Source: Chloroflexota bacterium (GTDB taxonomy: Bacteria > Chloroflexota > Dehalococcoidia > Lucifugimonadales > Australimonadaceae). Taken from it: 55,205 nt of DNA. Shown here piece after piece: positions 33,724 to 42,244 of the stretch; position 1 is the first letter of the stretch, and each line of letters starts with the position of its first letter. Position numbers and translations under genes: made by a program. Under the pieces are notes generated by a model. That model did not search any database and was not told where the DNA came from. It was given only the letters and a program-made list of their open reading frames with translations. Location of the stretch: the NCBI GenBank assembly GCA_009838965.1, contig VXQP01000071.1, positions 1 through 55,205 of the forward strand. Reading direction: 5' to 3'.

Positions 33724-35429
33724 GCGCACCGGCGCCGGACGTCATCACGCAGGAGGTGGTCCGCGCTCGGGTGGACGGCATCATGCGCGAGATGCAGGCC
33801 GCCGTCATGCGCACCGGCTTCTCCACCATCATCCGCGAGTCGCACGACTTCTCCGCCGGCATCACGGACCGCGACGGCAACACAGTCGGCCAGCACTCGG
33901 CGCTCCTCCAGCACCGCGGTGCCTACCCGGACTGCGTGAAGGGCGTCCTGCAACACTATCCCCACGAGGCGATGGAGGACGGCGACTGCTACCTCATCTC
34001 CGACCCCTACTCGTCCGGCTGCCCGCACCCCAACGACATGGTCGTCGTGACGCCCGTCGTCGTGGACGGCGAGGTCGTCGCGTTCTGCTCCTCGATGGGA
34101 CACAAGAGCGACATCGGCGGGCAGTCGCCCGGCAGCCGGAACGCGATAGCGCGGGACGTGTTCGGCGAGGGGCTGAACATCGCGCCGGTGCGCTTCCACC
34201 GCAAGCGCGAGCCGGTGAAGGAGGTCATGCAGTTCCTCACCGCCAACAGCCGCACGCCCGAGCTGGTCATTGGCGACCTGAACGCGCAGGCGGGCGCGAT
34301 GTACACCATCGGCGCGGGCCGACTGAAGGAGCTGTTCGCACAGTTCGGCACGGAGACGGTCACCGGCGCGTTCGCGGATACGGCGCGGCGGACGGAGGCG
34401 CGCGTGCGTGCCGCCATCGCCGAGTGGCCGGACGGCGAAGCCGAGGCGGAAGGGTACGTGGACGACATCGTGGACAAGAGCAAGGCCGTCCGCATCCACG
34501 TCCGCATCGAGAAGTCCGGCGACGGGCTCGTAGCCGACTTCTCCGGCTCGGACGACCAGAGCCCCGGCCCCATCAACGTGCGCCCGCCGTTCATCTACGG
34601 TATGGCGCAGTTCGCCCTCATCGCCATGATCGACCCCAACCTGTACGGGAACGCCGGGCTCGCGCGGACGATACAGTTCCGGTTCCGTCCCGGGAGCGTC
34701 GTCAACCCCACCTACCCTGCGCCCGTCGGCTTCTACTCGATGACCATCCCCGTCGTCGAGGACGTGCTCTTCGAGGCGATGAGCAAGGTCGCGGGGCGTC
34801 CGCTCGTGGCGCACAACGCGCCTCCGAACCTCGTGGTTATCGGGAACGTCTCCGGCGGCGGCAGGCGTTACGTGCAGTACGAACTGCTGCGCTCCGGCAA
34901 CGGCGCGTACGACGGCGGCGACGGCTGGACCGGCACGGCGCACTCCGCGAGCGGCGGCTCCAAGTTCACGAGCGTAGAGATCATCGAGTCCGAGTTCGAT
35001 GCTGAGGTCGAGCGGTTCGAGATCATCCCGGACTCCGGCGGTGCGGGGAAGCACCGGGGCGGCAACGGCCTGCTGCGCCGCTACCGCATCCACTCGGAGA
35101 GCCGGTTCGCGGGCGGCAACCCGCGCAACCTGCGCCCGCCCCACGGGCTCGCGGGCGCGGGCGACGGCGCGCCGGGCGGCGTCACCGTCAACCCCGGCGC
35201 GGACGACGAGGAGACGCACCTGGGCCTCATCTCCAACGTGCCGCTGCCCCCGGACTGCATCATCGAGGCGCGTACGAGCGGCGCGGGCGGCGTCGGGTCG
35301 CCGAAGGAGCGCGACCGCCGCAAGGTGGTCCGCGACCTGCGCAACGGCCTCATCAGCAGGCAGGCCGCGGTGGACGTCTACGGCCTCGATCCGCAAACCG
35401 CGGACGACGCGCTCGTGCCGGGGTTATGA
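33720..35429 (+). CDS. hyuB: hydantoinase B-type protein (HyuB), fourth copy
   Basis: 569 residues, most diverged of the four at places: DPYSSGCPHPNDM (Asp instead of His), FCSSMGHKSDIGGQSPGSRN, GGDGWTGTAHSASGG. It starts at ATG 33720 inside the stop of the preceding HyuB, so translation is coupled. The two could form a heteromer, or one could replace the missing A subunit's partner role. After it, 31 nt of AT-richer DNA lead to the unrelated nuclease-domain gene. Confidence 0.87.
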   Translation: MSAPAPDVITQEVVRARVDGIMREMQAAVMRTGFSTIIRESHDFSAGITDRDGNTVGQHSALLQHRGAYPDCVKGVLQHYPHEAMEDGDCYLISDPYSSGCPHPNDMVVVTPVVVDGEVVAFCSSMGHKSDIGGQSPGSRNAIARDVFGEGLNIAPVRFHRKREPVKEVMQFLTANSRTPELVIGDLNAQAGAMYTIGAGRLKELFAQFGTETVTGAFADTARRTEARVRAAIAEWPDGEAEAEGYVDDIVDKSKAVRIHVRIEKSGDGLVADFSGSDDQSPGPINVRPPFIYGMAQFALIAMIDPNLYGNAGLARTIQFRFRPGSVVNPTYPAPVGFYSMTIPVVEDVLFEAMSKVAGRPLVAHNAPPNLVVIGNVSGGGRRYVQYELLRSGNGAYDGGDGWTGTAHSASGGSKFTSVEIIESEFDAEVERFEIIPDSGGAGKHRGGNGLLRRYRIHSESRFAGGNPRNLRPPHGLAGAGDGAPGGVTVNPGADDEETHLGLISNVPLPPDCIIEARTSGAGGVGSPKERDRRKVVRDLRNGLISRQAAVDVYGLDPQTADDALVPGL

Positions 35430-35460
35430 AAGAGTACGACCAAATCCTTTAGGAGTCCCC

Positions 35461-36669
35461 ATGAGTTCTACGCCTCAACTGTTCAGAGTAGATGCTGAGA
35501 AAAAGCAATCTGAAACCGTCCAGGAAGTTGAGTTCTCCGCGGAAGGCCTGCAGGAACGTTACGACATCCAGGAGTGGATCGCTGCCAACCCGAGCATCCT
35601 GGGCAATGACCTGCTTATCGTAGCAAAGGAGTTCAGCGACTTTGACAAGACGAACGAACGGCTCGACCTGCTGGCGGTGGACAGGAGCGGCAAGCTAGTC
35701 ATCATAGAACTAAAGCGGGATGACACAGGTCCGGATGTTCACATGCAGGCGATCAAGTACGCAAGTTACCTGCATCGCGTAGACGCGGCAAAGATTGTCG
35801 AGATACTTGCTGAGTATAGTAGCCGGCACCTTCAGAAGCAGATATCGGAAGACGAGGCCAAGCAGCAACTGCTCGACCATCTCGAAGCAAGCGACCTAGA
35901 CAGCCTGAATGCAAAACAACGCATCATCATCGGGAGTCACCGGTTTGCACCTGAAGTTACCTCTGCCGTGCTCTGGCTCAACGAACAAACGGGGCAAGAC
36001 CTGATCACTTGCATCCAGTTGGCTCCTTACAGGGACGGAGACTCGCTGTACCTCCAGTCCAACACAATCATTCCCGTTCCAGGAACTGAGCATTTTCGAA
36101 TACAAGTCGGTAAGTCCGGGATTACCCGTCAGCCGTCCCAAAACCCTGACACTGACCGGATTCGGGAAATCTTGAGTAGCGTTGTGTCATTGGCCACAGC
36201 CAAGGTGACCAAGACAACTTGGCCTGACAAGACGCAAAGGGGAACACAATGGGGATGGTGGCACCTTTGGTATGGAGGGAAAGCTCCTTGGGAAAATTGG
36301 GACTTCTGCACCAACCTCATCCTGCGCAGGAAGAACGGGATCCCCAATTGGCTGGTACCGGCGGACGTCGCCAAGCAAGTCGCCGGGGAATGGATAGCGG
36401 GTGTTCAACTTCACAGCCGCATAGGCCTGCCCGAGCTACTGCAGTCGTCACTAGCGAATCTGTCAACAGGCTCCGACCCCTTCCAGCCGTATGGTAATGG
36501 GATGCTCCTGCGCGGCGTTGATGAATTGGACGACGAGTTCACCAGCAACTTCGCTGGCCTTGTTGGCCGATTCATCGAAACTATCGCCCCGCTCGTCGAC
36601 GAAGCCTATGAACAGGGCCAGTTCAAGGGCGACGATGCAGACGGGGAGAATTCCGAGGAGGATGAATAG
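35461..36669 (+). CDS. NucS/DUF91-like PD-(D/E)XK domain protein
   Basis: 402 residues, less GC-rich than its neighbours. Residues ~28-110 look like a PD-(D/E)XK nuclease core of the NucS/DUF91 type: IQEWIAANPSILGNDLLIVA, then NERLDLLAVDRSGKLVIIEL continuing KRD, which supplies the Asp and the ExK pair, then MQAIKYASYL. The remaining ~290 residues (with WGWWHLWYGG and an acidic tail) are not recognised. Start ATG 35461 follows TTTAGGAG. Stand-alone proteins of this type occur in genomic islands and near defence genes; DNA cleavage is likely but not proven. The orphan antitoxin gene runs towards its end. Confidence 0.75.
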   Translation: MSSTPQLFRVDAEKKQSETVQEVEFSAEGLQERYDIQEWIAANPSILGNDLLIVAKEFSDFDKTNERLDLLAVDRSGKLVIIELKRDDTGPDVHMQAIKYASYLHRVDAAKIVEILAEYSSRHLQKQISEDEAKQQLLDHLEASDLDSLNAKQRIIIGSHRFAPEVTSAVLWLNEQTGQDLITCIQLAPYRDGDSLYLQSNTIIPVPGTEHFRIQVGKSGITRQPSQNPDTDRIREILSSVVSLATAKVTKTTWPDKTQRGTQWGWWHLWYGGKAPWENWDFCTNLILRRKNGIPNWLVPADVAKQVAGEWIAGVQLHSRIGLPELLQSSLANLSTGSDPFQPYGNGMLLRGVDELDDEFTSNFAGLVGRFIETIAPLVDEAYEQGQFKGDDADGENSEEDE

Positions 36670-36687
36670 TCACTTGCCAGACTTCCC

Positions 36688-36945
36688 CTACCCGAACTCC
36701 GCCATCAGTTCATCGAGACTCGCGTATTCAGTGACACCTTCTCCGGCGCGGATCTGCCGGAGCGCCTCCAGGGTAGTCACATTGGGCACCCGCGACAGGA
36801 ACGGCAGCCCACCGCGCATGGCGACCTGTTCGTAGAACAAGGTGACCGCCTCGCTCACCGAGAGGCCCAGCGCGGAGAACGCTTCCTCCGCCTCGCGCTT
36901 GAGATCCGGGTCAACCCGTACGTGTATCGTTCCTGTCTTGGCCAT
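36688..36945 (-). CDS. DinJ/RelB-family antitoxin, orphan
   Basis: 85 residues. TIHVRVDPDLKREAEEAF followed by LGLSVSEAVTLFYEQV is the ribbon-helix-helix of the RelB/DinJ family, which binds its own operator and neutralises a YafQ/RelE-type ribonuclease. The expected toxin would follow downstream on the minus strand, but only 18 nt separate the stop from the end of the convergent nuclease-domain gene. The C-terminal half (TTLEALRQIRAGEG, SLDELMAEFG) is the usual toxin-wrapping tail. ATG 36945 has only a weak GAGGG upstream. It may neutralise a toxin elsewhere or be a relic. Confidence 0.82.
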   Translation of the reverse strand: MAKTGTIHVRVDPDLKREAEEAFSALGLSVSEAVTLFYEQVAMRGGLPFLSRVPNVTTLEALRQIRAGEGVTEYASLDELMAEFG

Positions 36946-37000
36946 AGCCGCCCTCACGCAGCAAGCGACATTGTAGCCTGTGCCCTCCACTCCACAGGCG

Positions 37001-37006
37001 TATACT
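37001..37006 (+). promoter_or_regulatory. -10 element of the amidohydrolase gene
   Basis: TATACT, 33 nt before ATG 37039, with GAAGGAGG in the leader. It matches the consensus hexamer at five of six positions. No convincing -35 is seen 16-18 bp upstream. Confidence 0.4.
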
Positions 37007-37038
37007 CGCCGCGCACGCACCAGCGAAGGAGGCGCATC

Positions 37039-38109
37039 ATGCCGGTCGTCGACGCCGACACCCACGTGGACGAGAACGAGGAGACGTGGTCATTCCTGCT
37101 GCCGGAGCACGAGCGGTTCCGCCCCATCACCATCGAGCCGCCCGACGGCTGGGTGGACCCCACGCTCGCCCCGAAGGGCTACAACCGCTTCTGGAGCATC
37201 GACGGCCTGCTGCGCATCCGCCGCAACCGAGACGACGTCCGCACCGGCACGACCGTCGGGACGCGTGAGCTGACCGACGTCGCGGGACGGCTGAGCGACA
37301 TGGACCGGCTCGGCATCGACGTGCAGGTGATGTACCCCACTCTCTTCCTCACCACCGTCAGCGGGAGGCCGGACGTGGAGTATGCGCTCGTTCGCGCCTA
37401 CAACCGCTGGCTCGGCGCGAAGTCGGAGGAGAGCGGCTGGCGCCTCCGCTGGGTCGTCATCCCGCCCATCCTGAGCATGGACAAGGTTGCAGAGGAGATC
37501 GAGTGGGGCAAGCAACACGGCGCGTGCGGCGTGTTCAAGCGCGGCGTCGAGGCCGGCAGCCGCTCGGCGAACGATCCGTACTTCTTCCCGCTGTACGAAG
37601 CGGCCGAGCGGATGGACATGCCGGTATGCATCCACATCGCCGCGGGAGACCCGGCCATCACGGACACCCTCCTCTCCCACCTGACGATGTACAACTTCAG
37701 CCTGTCGCCGATAGACGCGTTTGTCAACATGGTCATGGCGGGCATACCGGCGCGCTACCCGAAACTGCGCGTGGGCTTCATCGAGACGATGTCGTCATGG
37801 GCGCCGTTCGCGATGGCGGAGCTGCAGGCGCGGCACGAGCGCTCCGGCTGGATGGGGCAGTTCGAGCTGGGGCAGGACCTCTTCCGCGAGGGACGCCTCT
37901 ACATCGCGTGCCAGACACACGAGGACCTGCCCTACATAATGAAGTGCACCGGCGAGGACAACCTCGTGATCGGCACCGACTACACCCACGCCGACCAGTC
38001 CGCCGAGATCGAGGCGCACGCCATCCTGCGCAGGCGCGAGGACATACCCGCACACGTCGCCGACAAGATAGTGCGCGACAACCCCACTCGGTTCTACGGC
38101 CTTGGCTGA
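37039..38109 (+). CDS. amidohydrolase 2 family metal-dependent hydrolase
   Basis: 356 residues. VVDADTHVDENEETW at the N-terminus and LVIGTDYTHADQSAE near the C-terminus are the metal-site segments; CIHIAAGDPA holds a mid-barrel histidine. It belongs to the same family as the genes at 12251, 13427, 42245 and 43623, and is most like 43623 (both have LYPT/MYPT-FL and GTDY-HAD). Start ATG 37039 follows GAAGGAGG. The next gene, an EamA exporter, starts 39 nt later, so the two may be co-expressed. Decarboxylase or hydrolase activity on an aromatic-type acid is the likely range. Confidence 0.87.
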   Translation: MPVVDADTHVDENEETWSFLLPEHERFRPITIEPPDGWVDPTLAPKGYNRFWSIDGLLRIRRNRDDVRTGTTVGTRELTDVAGRLSDMDRLGIDVQVMYPTLFLTTVSGRPDVEYALVRAYNRWLGAKSEESGWRLRWVVIPPILSMDKVAEEIEWGKQHGACGVFKRGVEAGSRSANDPYFFPLYEAAERMDMPVCIHIAAGDPAITDTLLSHLTMYNFSLSPIDAFVNMVMAGIPARYPKLRVGFIETMSSWAPFAMAELQARHERSGWMGQFELGQDLFREGRLYIACQTHEDLPYIMKCTGEDNLVIGTDYTHADQSAEIEAHAILRRREDIPAHVADKIVRDNPTRFYGLG

Positions 38110-38148
38110 CGCCCGCCAGGCGAACGACAGGCGTACGGACGCGCCGAG

Positions 38149-39069
38149 GTGAGCACCGAGCTCACCGGCGTCCTCTTCGCCGTCGGCACGGCCACTGCAT
38201 TCGGACTCGGCTCCACCGTCGCGAGGCTCGGGCTCGTCGGAACGCCGGTTGTCACCGGCACCGTGGTCTCGATGATCGCGGGCACGATGCTCATCGTGGG
38301 TGTAGCCGCACCCGGCTACGCATCCACGCTCGGTGGCATACCAACCTCCGGGTGGGCACTCATCGTGTTCACGTCCATCATCAACTATCCCATCGGGCGA
38401 CTGCTGGTGTTCAACGCGATGCTGCGTATCGGCGTGGCGCGGGGGAACACCATCGTCTCCGCGAACCCGGTGGTCGCAGGCACCATCGCCATCATCTGGC
38501 TCGGTGAGATGCTCGGCCTGCAGACCGGCGCGGGCATGATCGCATGCGTTGGCGGCGGGGTGCTCGTCGCGTGGGCCGCGCGGCAGGGGCCGTCTGCCGA
38601 CGAGTCCGCGCTCGCTGAAGACCCACGGCTAACGGAGACCACCAAGGGCCTTCTCGCGGCGCTCGGCGCGATGCTCTCCTACGGCACGGTGAGCGCGCTC
38701 GTCAAGAAGATCGTGACGGACGTGGCGGAGCCTATCATCGGGGCGTCGCTCGTGTTCGCGTTCGGCACGGCGATGGTGGCGATGCTGTCGCTGCCGCGTC
38801 TGCGAAGAGAACTGCCGCAGATAACGTTCCGGCGCGGCTGGCAGCTCGTGCTTGGTGGCTCCGGAATGTCGCTCGGCGTCCTGATGTTCTACAACGCGGC
38901 GAGCCGCGCGCCCATCACGGCGGTCGCGCCAGTGGTGGCGCTCGCGCCCATCATCGCCATCCTCTTCTCGCAGGTCATAGCCCGGCGCTTCGAACTCGTC
39001 GACAAGCGCATCTGGATCGGCGCCGCGTCGGTGGTCGTGGGCGTCGCGCTGATCGGCACGTCGCTCTGA
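38149..39069 (+). CDS. EamA-family (DMT superfamily) transporter
   Basis: 306 residues with about ten hydrophobic segments in two repeated EamA halves (roughly 1-145 and 160-306), split by a hydrophilic stretch (RQGPSADESALAEDPRLTET). The NPVVAGTIAIIWLGEMLGLQ segment is typical of the first half. DMT transporters export amino acids or small metabolites, or take up related compounds. Start is GTG 38149. It may export an end product of the preceding amidohydrolase. A nested inverted repeat after its stop probably ends transcription. Confidence 0.85.
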   Translation: MSTELTGVLFAVGTATAFGLGSTVARLGLVGTPVVTGTVVSMIAGTMLIVGVAAPGYASTLGGIPTSGWALIVFTSIINYPIGRLLVFNAMLRIGVARGNTIVSANPVVAGTIAIIWLGEMLGLQTGAGMIACVGGGVLVAWAARQGPSADESALAEDPRLTETTKGLLAALGAMLSYGTVSALVKKIVTDVAEPIIGASLVFAFGTAMVAMLSLPRLRRELPQITFRRGWQLVLGGSGMSLGVLMFYNAASRAPITAVAPVVALAPIIAILFSQVIARRFELVDKRIWIGAASVVVGVALIGTSL

Positions 39070-39086
39070 CCGCACGTTGCACCGCA

Positions 39087-39160
39087 CTCCCCCACCGAGT
39101 ACCCTCACCCTCGCCCTCTCCCCTTGTAGGGAGAGGGGACATGCCGCCTCTGTGGGGGAG
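39087..39160 (+). terminator. nested inverted repeat after the EamA gene
   Basis: Outer arms CTCCCCCAC (39087-39095) and GTGGGGGAG (39152-39160) enclose an inner hairpin CCCTCTCCC (39114-39122) / GGGAGAGGG (39129-39137) with a 6-nt loop. The CACCCTCGCCCTCTCCCCTT portion belongs to a kind of dispersed repeat common between genes in many bacteria. Confidence 0.6.
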
Positions 39161-39180
39161 CGGAGACAAGGAGCGGAACC

Positions 39181-40131
39181 ATGACCAGCCTTATCACCGG
39201 AGCGGGACTCGTCGGCACGTCGTACGCGCGGGAGGCGATCGCGCAGGGGGACCCTGTCGTCTTCTACGACGTGCGCCCGGACGCGAACTACATCAACGTG
39301 AAGCTCGACGGTGCAGCATACGAGGCCGTGCAGGGCGACCTGCGTGACCTGCCTGCGCTCGTGACCGCGATGCAGCGCCACCAGCCGGATATCGTCGTGC
39401 ACACGGCGGGACTCATCGGCAACAGCGTCAGCAGCCCGGTCTACACCGGCATGCAGATCAACGTGCAGGGCACCATCAACGTGCTGGAGGCAGCGCGGCT
39501 CACCGGCGTCAAGCGGTTCATCCACGTGAGCACCTACGGCGTCTACGACCGCCGCTCCGAGGCCGGAGGAACGATACCTGAGAACTACCCCCGCGCGGGC
39601 GAGGGTAACCCGTACTCCGCGTCCAAGGTGGCGAACGAGCACATCGCCGAGGCGTACGCGACGTACTACGGCTTCGAGCTGGTGTTCGTCCGCCCGTCCA
39701 ACGTGTTCGGCTACAACCACTTCCGCGGTGGCTCCGGCGGCGGCATGACCGTCCACAGCCTCGTCGAGGCCGGGCTGACCGGCGAGCCACTGGTCGTGCC
39801 CGCCATCCGCGGCCGCGCGTTCGAGTACGTCTACGGCAAGGACCTGGGGCGGCTCATCCGCCGCGCGGCGGGCATCCCGCTCTCCGGCGTCACGGCGTTC
39901 AACGGCGGCAACGGCTTCATCACCACGTTCGAGGAGCTGGCGGACGCGGTGCGCACGGTGCTGCCCGACCTGAAGGTCACGGTCACGCCGTCGGAAGGGC
40001 CCGTCCCCTCCGCAACGACGCCGCTCGACATCTCCAACGCCAAGGCGCTGCTCGACTGGCAACCGGAGTACTCGGTACCGGAGGCGTTTGCGGACTACGT
40101 CGCGGAGATGCGTCGCGCCGAGGGACGGTAG
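39181..40131 (+). CDS. NAD-dependent epimerase/dehydratase (extended SDR)
   Basis: 316 residues. The nucleotide motif is degenerate: ITGAGLVGTSYAREA, with GxGxxG in place of GxxGxxG, followed by VFYDVRPD for NAD. HVSTYGVYDRR and the active-site YSASKVANE (YxxxK) are intact, and PSNVFGYNHF is typical. It follows the terminator-like repeat and has its own ribosome binding site (AAGGAG). Only modest similarity to the epimerase at 15689. Substrate unknown; the family covers nucleotide sugars and non-sugar hydroxy compounds. Confidence 0.85.
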   Translation: MTSLITGAGLVGTSYAREAIAQGDPVVFYDVRPDANYINVKLDGAAYEAVQGDLRDLPALVTAMQRHQPDIVVHTAGLIGNSVSSPVYTGMQINVQGTINVLEAARLTGVKRFIHVSTYGVYDRRSEAGGTIPENYPRAGEGNPYSASKVANEHIAEAYATYYGFELVFVRPSNVFGYNHFRGGSGGGMTVHSLVEAGLTGEPLVVPAIRGRAFEYVYGKDLGRLIRRAAGIPLSGVTAFNGGNGFITTFEELADAVRTVLPDLKVTVTPSEGPVPSATTPLDISNAKALLDWQPEYSVPEAFADYVAEMRRAEGR

Positions 40132-40177
40132 GCGACCCGCGCTCAGGACGGACGAGAACGACTGCGCCGCAGACTCC

Positions 40178-41047
40178 TCATCCCTCCTGTAAGAACTTCA
40201 TGACGATCCCGGCCACGAGGTCCGGCTGGTCACTCTGCACCTGGTGACCGGCGTTCGGGATCCAGTGGAAGGGGACATGAGGCAGCATCTTCTCAAGCTG
40301 CTTCCCGTACTCCGGCGAGGCGAAGTGGTCCTGCTCGCCCCACAGGAAGATGGTAGGGATGAGTTCTGTCACCCATGGGAGCGTCTCCCGCATGTCGTAG
40401 CCGATCTTGAGCAGCGGGTCGTTCTGGAACCGCTGGTTCGCCTCCTGAAAAGCCTTGTTCACCTCCGGGACTCCGGGCCGGTTCGCAACCGCCAGCCGCT
40501 GGTCGATGACCTCGTCGGTGATCGCTTCGTCGCGGTGGATGATGGCCTTGATCCGCATGCGCATATCTTCCCGGGTGCCGCCCTGTCCGTAGCTGTCGGC
40601 TATCTCATTCCCGGCCAGGCGGATCCGTTCGAGCCCCATGGCCACGGCTATCGACCCGCTGCCGACCAGCACCATCCGCTCGATACGCTCCGGGTGCAGG
40701 ATGGCGTAGCGCGCCGCCTGCCAGGCGCCCATCGAGTTACCCATGATTGAGAACCTGTCGAGACAGAGCGTGTCAACGAAGTCCTCCAACTGGTCCACTC
40801 TGCTCTGAAGGCCGCGCGACGCAGGAACGAGATCTGTGAACCCGTACCCGCCCACCGCGTCCGGCGCGAGCACCCGAAAGTGCTCCCCCAGTTTGGGGAT
40901 GATGGTGTGGTTCGCAGAGACGGCGGACTGAGCGTACCCGCCCCCGTGCAACTGGACCAGCACGGGGCCGTCGCCCCCTGCTTCCACGTAATGCGTCCGG
41001 AACGATCCGGTCCTCACCCACCTCGATCGCCAACGCTCCTCTGCCAT
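40178..41047 (-). CDS. alpha/beta hydrolase, meta-cleavage-product hydrolase type
   Basis: 289 residues. Oxyanion region LHGGGYA, nucleophile S105 in IMGNSMGAW, acid D240 in LWGEQDHF and base H268 in NAGHQVQ form a complete triad. The GNSMGG/A-type elbow and the lid pattern match C-C bond hydrolases such as BphD/MhpC, which split aromatic ring-cleavage products. It is the last gene of a three-gene minus-strand operon (43390 to 40178) with an amidohydrolase and a triple-RidA protein. Start 41047 lies 21 nt after that gene. Confidence 0.88.
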   Translation of the reverse strand: MAEERWRSRWVRTGSFRTHYVEAGGDGPVLVQLHGGGYAQSAVSANHTIIPKLGEHFRVLAPDAVGGYGFTDLVPASRGLQSRVDQLEDFVDTLCLDRFSIMGNSMGAWQAARYAILHPERIERMVLVGSGSIAVAMGLERIRLAGNEIADSYGQGGTREDMRMRIKAIIHRDEAITDEVIDQRLAVANRPGVPEVNKAFQEANQRFQNDPLLKIGYDMRETLPWVTELIPTIFLWGEQDHFASPEYGKQLEKMLPHVPFHWIPNAGHQVQSDQPDLVAGIVMKFLQEG

Positions 41048-41068
41048 CTCACACCTCCGTAAGCGCTA

Positions 41069-42238
41069 TCAGGAAGCCCCCGCAACCCCGACGAGCTGCA
41101 CCTCGATCCCCTCTTCCAACTCGGCTCCGGCGACGCCGATCACCGGGCAGTCGCTCCCGAATACATCCTTCGCAGCCTCGATGAACTCGTCCTCGAAGTA
41201 GATATCGCGGAGATACACCTCGAGCGACAGCATGCGGTCCATGTCCGTGCCCGCCCGGGTCAACGCTGCCGCGAGGCATCGCAGCGCCTGGTGGGCCTGG
41301 CCCCGCTTGTCGGCGCACAGCTCGCGCACCACCGCACCGGACTCCGGGTCGCGGTTGCCCGCCAGGCTGCTCACGAAGACCAAGTCGCCGGCCCGGACCG
41401 TTTCAGCCATGTCCGGGTCGCCGGGCGACCAGTAGACCTCCTTGTCCACGCCGGGCGCCACCGCGACGCCGCCCAGTTGGATGAGGCGGTTGGCCAGCTC
41501 ACCCAGCGGCAACGCGAAGTGAGCGAAGGGGATCCTGCCGCCGAAGAGCTCCTTCGTGCACGCACGGAAGGCGCGGGCGTCTTCCACGTTCCTCCGAAAC
41601 CCGGCGTCGAGTCGTACAAAGTCGCTCAGAGGAGCGGGCACTTCGTCCATGAAGGAGCGCAGGGTCTCGAAGTTGTTGAAGTGCTGGCGCCTGAACGCAT
41701 CCGGAGCGTCGATCGGCACCTCTTCTCCCGTGAACGGGTTGGTATAGCCGCCAACTCCGAACGCGTAGAGGAAGTCGCCGGCCCGGACGAGCCGTGCCGA
41801 TTGCCCGCGCCGTGGCTGTGGGACCACCACGTGCCGGGGCACGTCCCGGGTCAGTCCGATAGCCATGGCGGTGATGGCATTGAAGTCTGCCATCTTGGCC
41901 TGCGCGCCCCAGGCGATCGCCTCAGAGTGCCCCACTTCACCGAAATAGTCCGGCCAGACGGCCATGCGCTTGAGGCTCCACTCCTGACCGCTGGTGAAGT
42001 GCAGCACGCGCATCACGCAGTCGCCCGTCATGCCGGCCCGCTCCAGCCGTCGCCGGATACGACTGAAGGCGTTGTGGCACTGCTCGATCGGCTTGTAGAT
42101 CAGGCTGAAGTCGAGTTCTTCAGTTGCTGGGTCGCGATAGCCGTCGGAGCCGGAGAGGAACAGGTGCGGACCGTACCGGACGAGGGCAGGAAAGCCCCGG
42201 CCCCGTTCGTCCCACAGCAATATCTCCTTCTCAGCCAT
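41069..42238 (-). CDS. triple RidA/YjgF-domain protein
   Basis: 389 residues, about three times the length of a RidA monomer. Three repeats of the YjgF pattern are visible: GPHLFLSGSDGY with later CHNAFSRIRRRLERAG (1-120); AGDFLYAFGVGGY onwards (about 155-265); and AGDLVFVSSLAGNRDP with ALRCLAAALTRAGTDMDRM and VYLRDI (about 285-389). RidA proteins form trimers that deaminate enamine/imine compounds; one chain here could fold as a pseudo-trimer. The Arg that binds the carboxylate in active RidA is not clearly conserved. 2-Aminomuconate deaminases belong to this family, which suits the operon. It starts 6 nt after the amidohydrolase. Confidence 0.75.
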   Translation of the reverse strand: MAEKEILLWDERGRGFPALVRYGPHLFLSGSDGYRDPATEELDFSLIYKPIEQCHNAFSRIRRRLERAGMTGDCVMRVLHFTSGQEWSLKRMAVWPDYFGEVGHSEAIAWGAQAKMADFNAITAMAIGLTRDVPRHVVVPQPRRGQSARLVRAGDFLYAFGVGGYTNPFTGEEVPIDAPDAFRRQHFNNFETLRSFMDEVPAPLSDFVRLDAGFRRNVEDARAFRACTKELFGGRIPFAHFALPLGELANRLIQLGGVAVAPGVDKEVYWSPGDPDMAETVRAGDLVFVSSLAGNRDPESGAVVRELCADKRGQAHQALRCLAAALTRAGTDMDRMLSLEVYLRDIYFEDEFIEAAKDVFGSDCPVIGVAGAELEEGIEVQLVGVAGAS

Positions 42239-42244
42239 CGAGGA

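Noticed and set aside
31894-33729. 611-codon open frame antisense to the third HyuB
   Set aside because: Arg/Ala/Val/His-rich composition typical of the opposite strand of a high-GC gene; the HyuB on the plus strand has full family motifs. The same applies to long antisense frames at 33711-35396, 25658-27253, 1292-2992 and 17003-18406.
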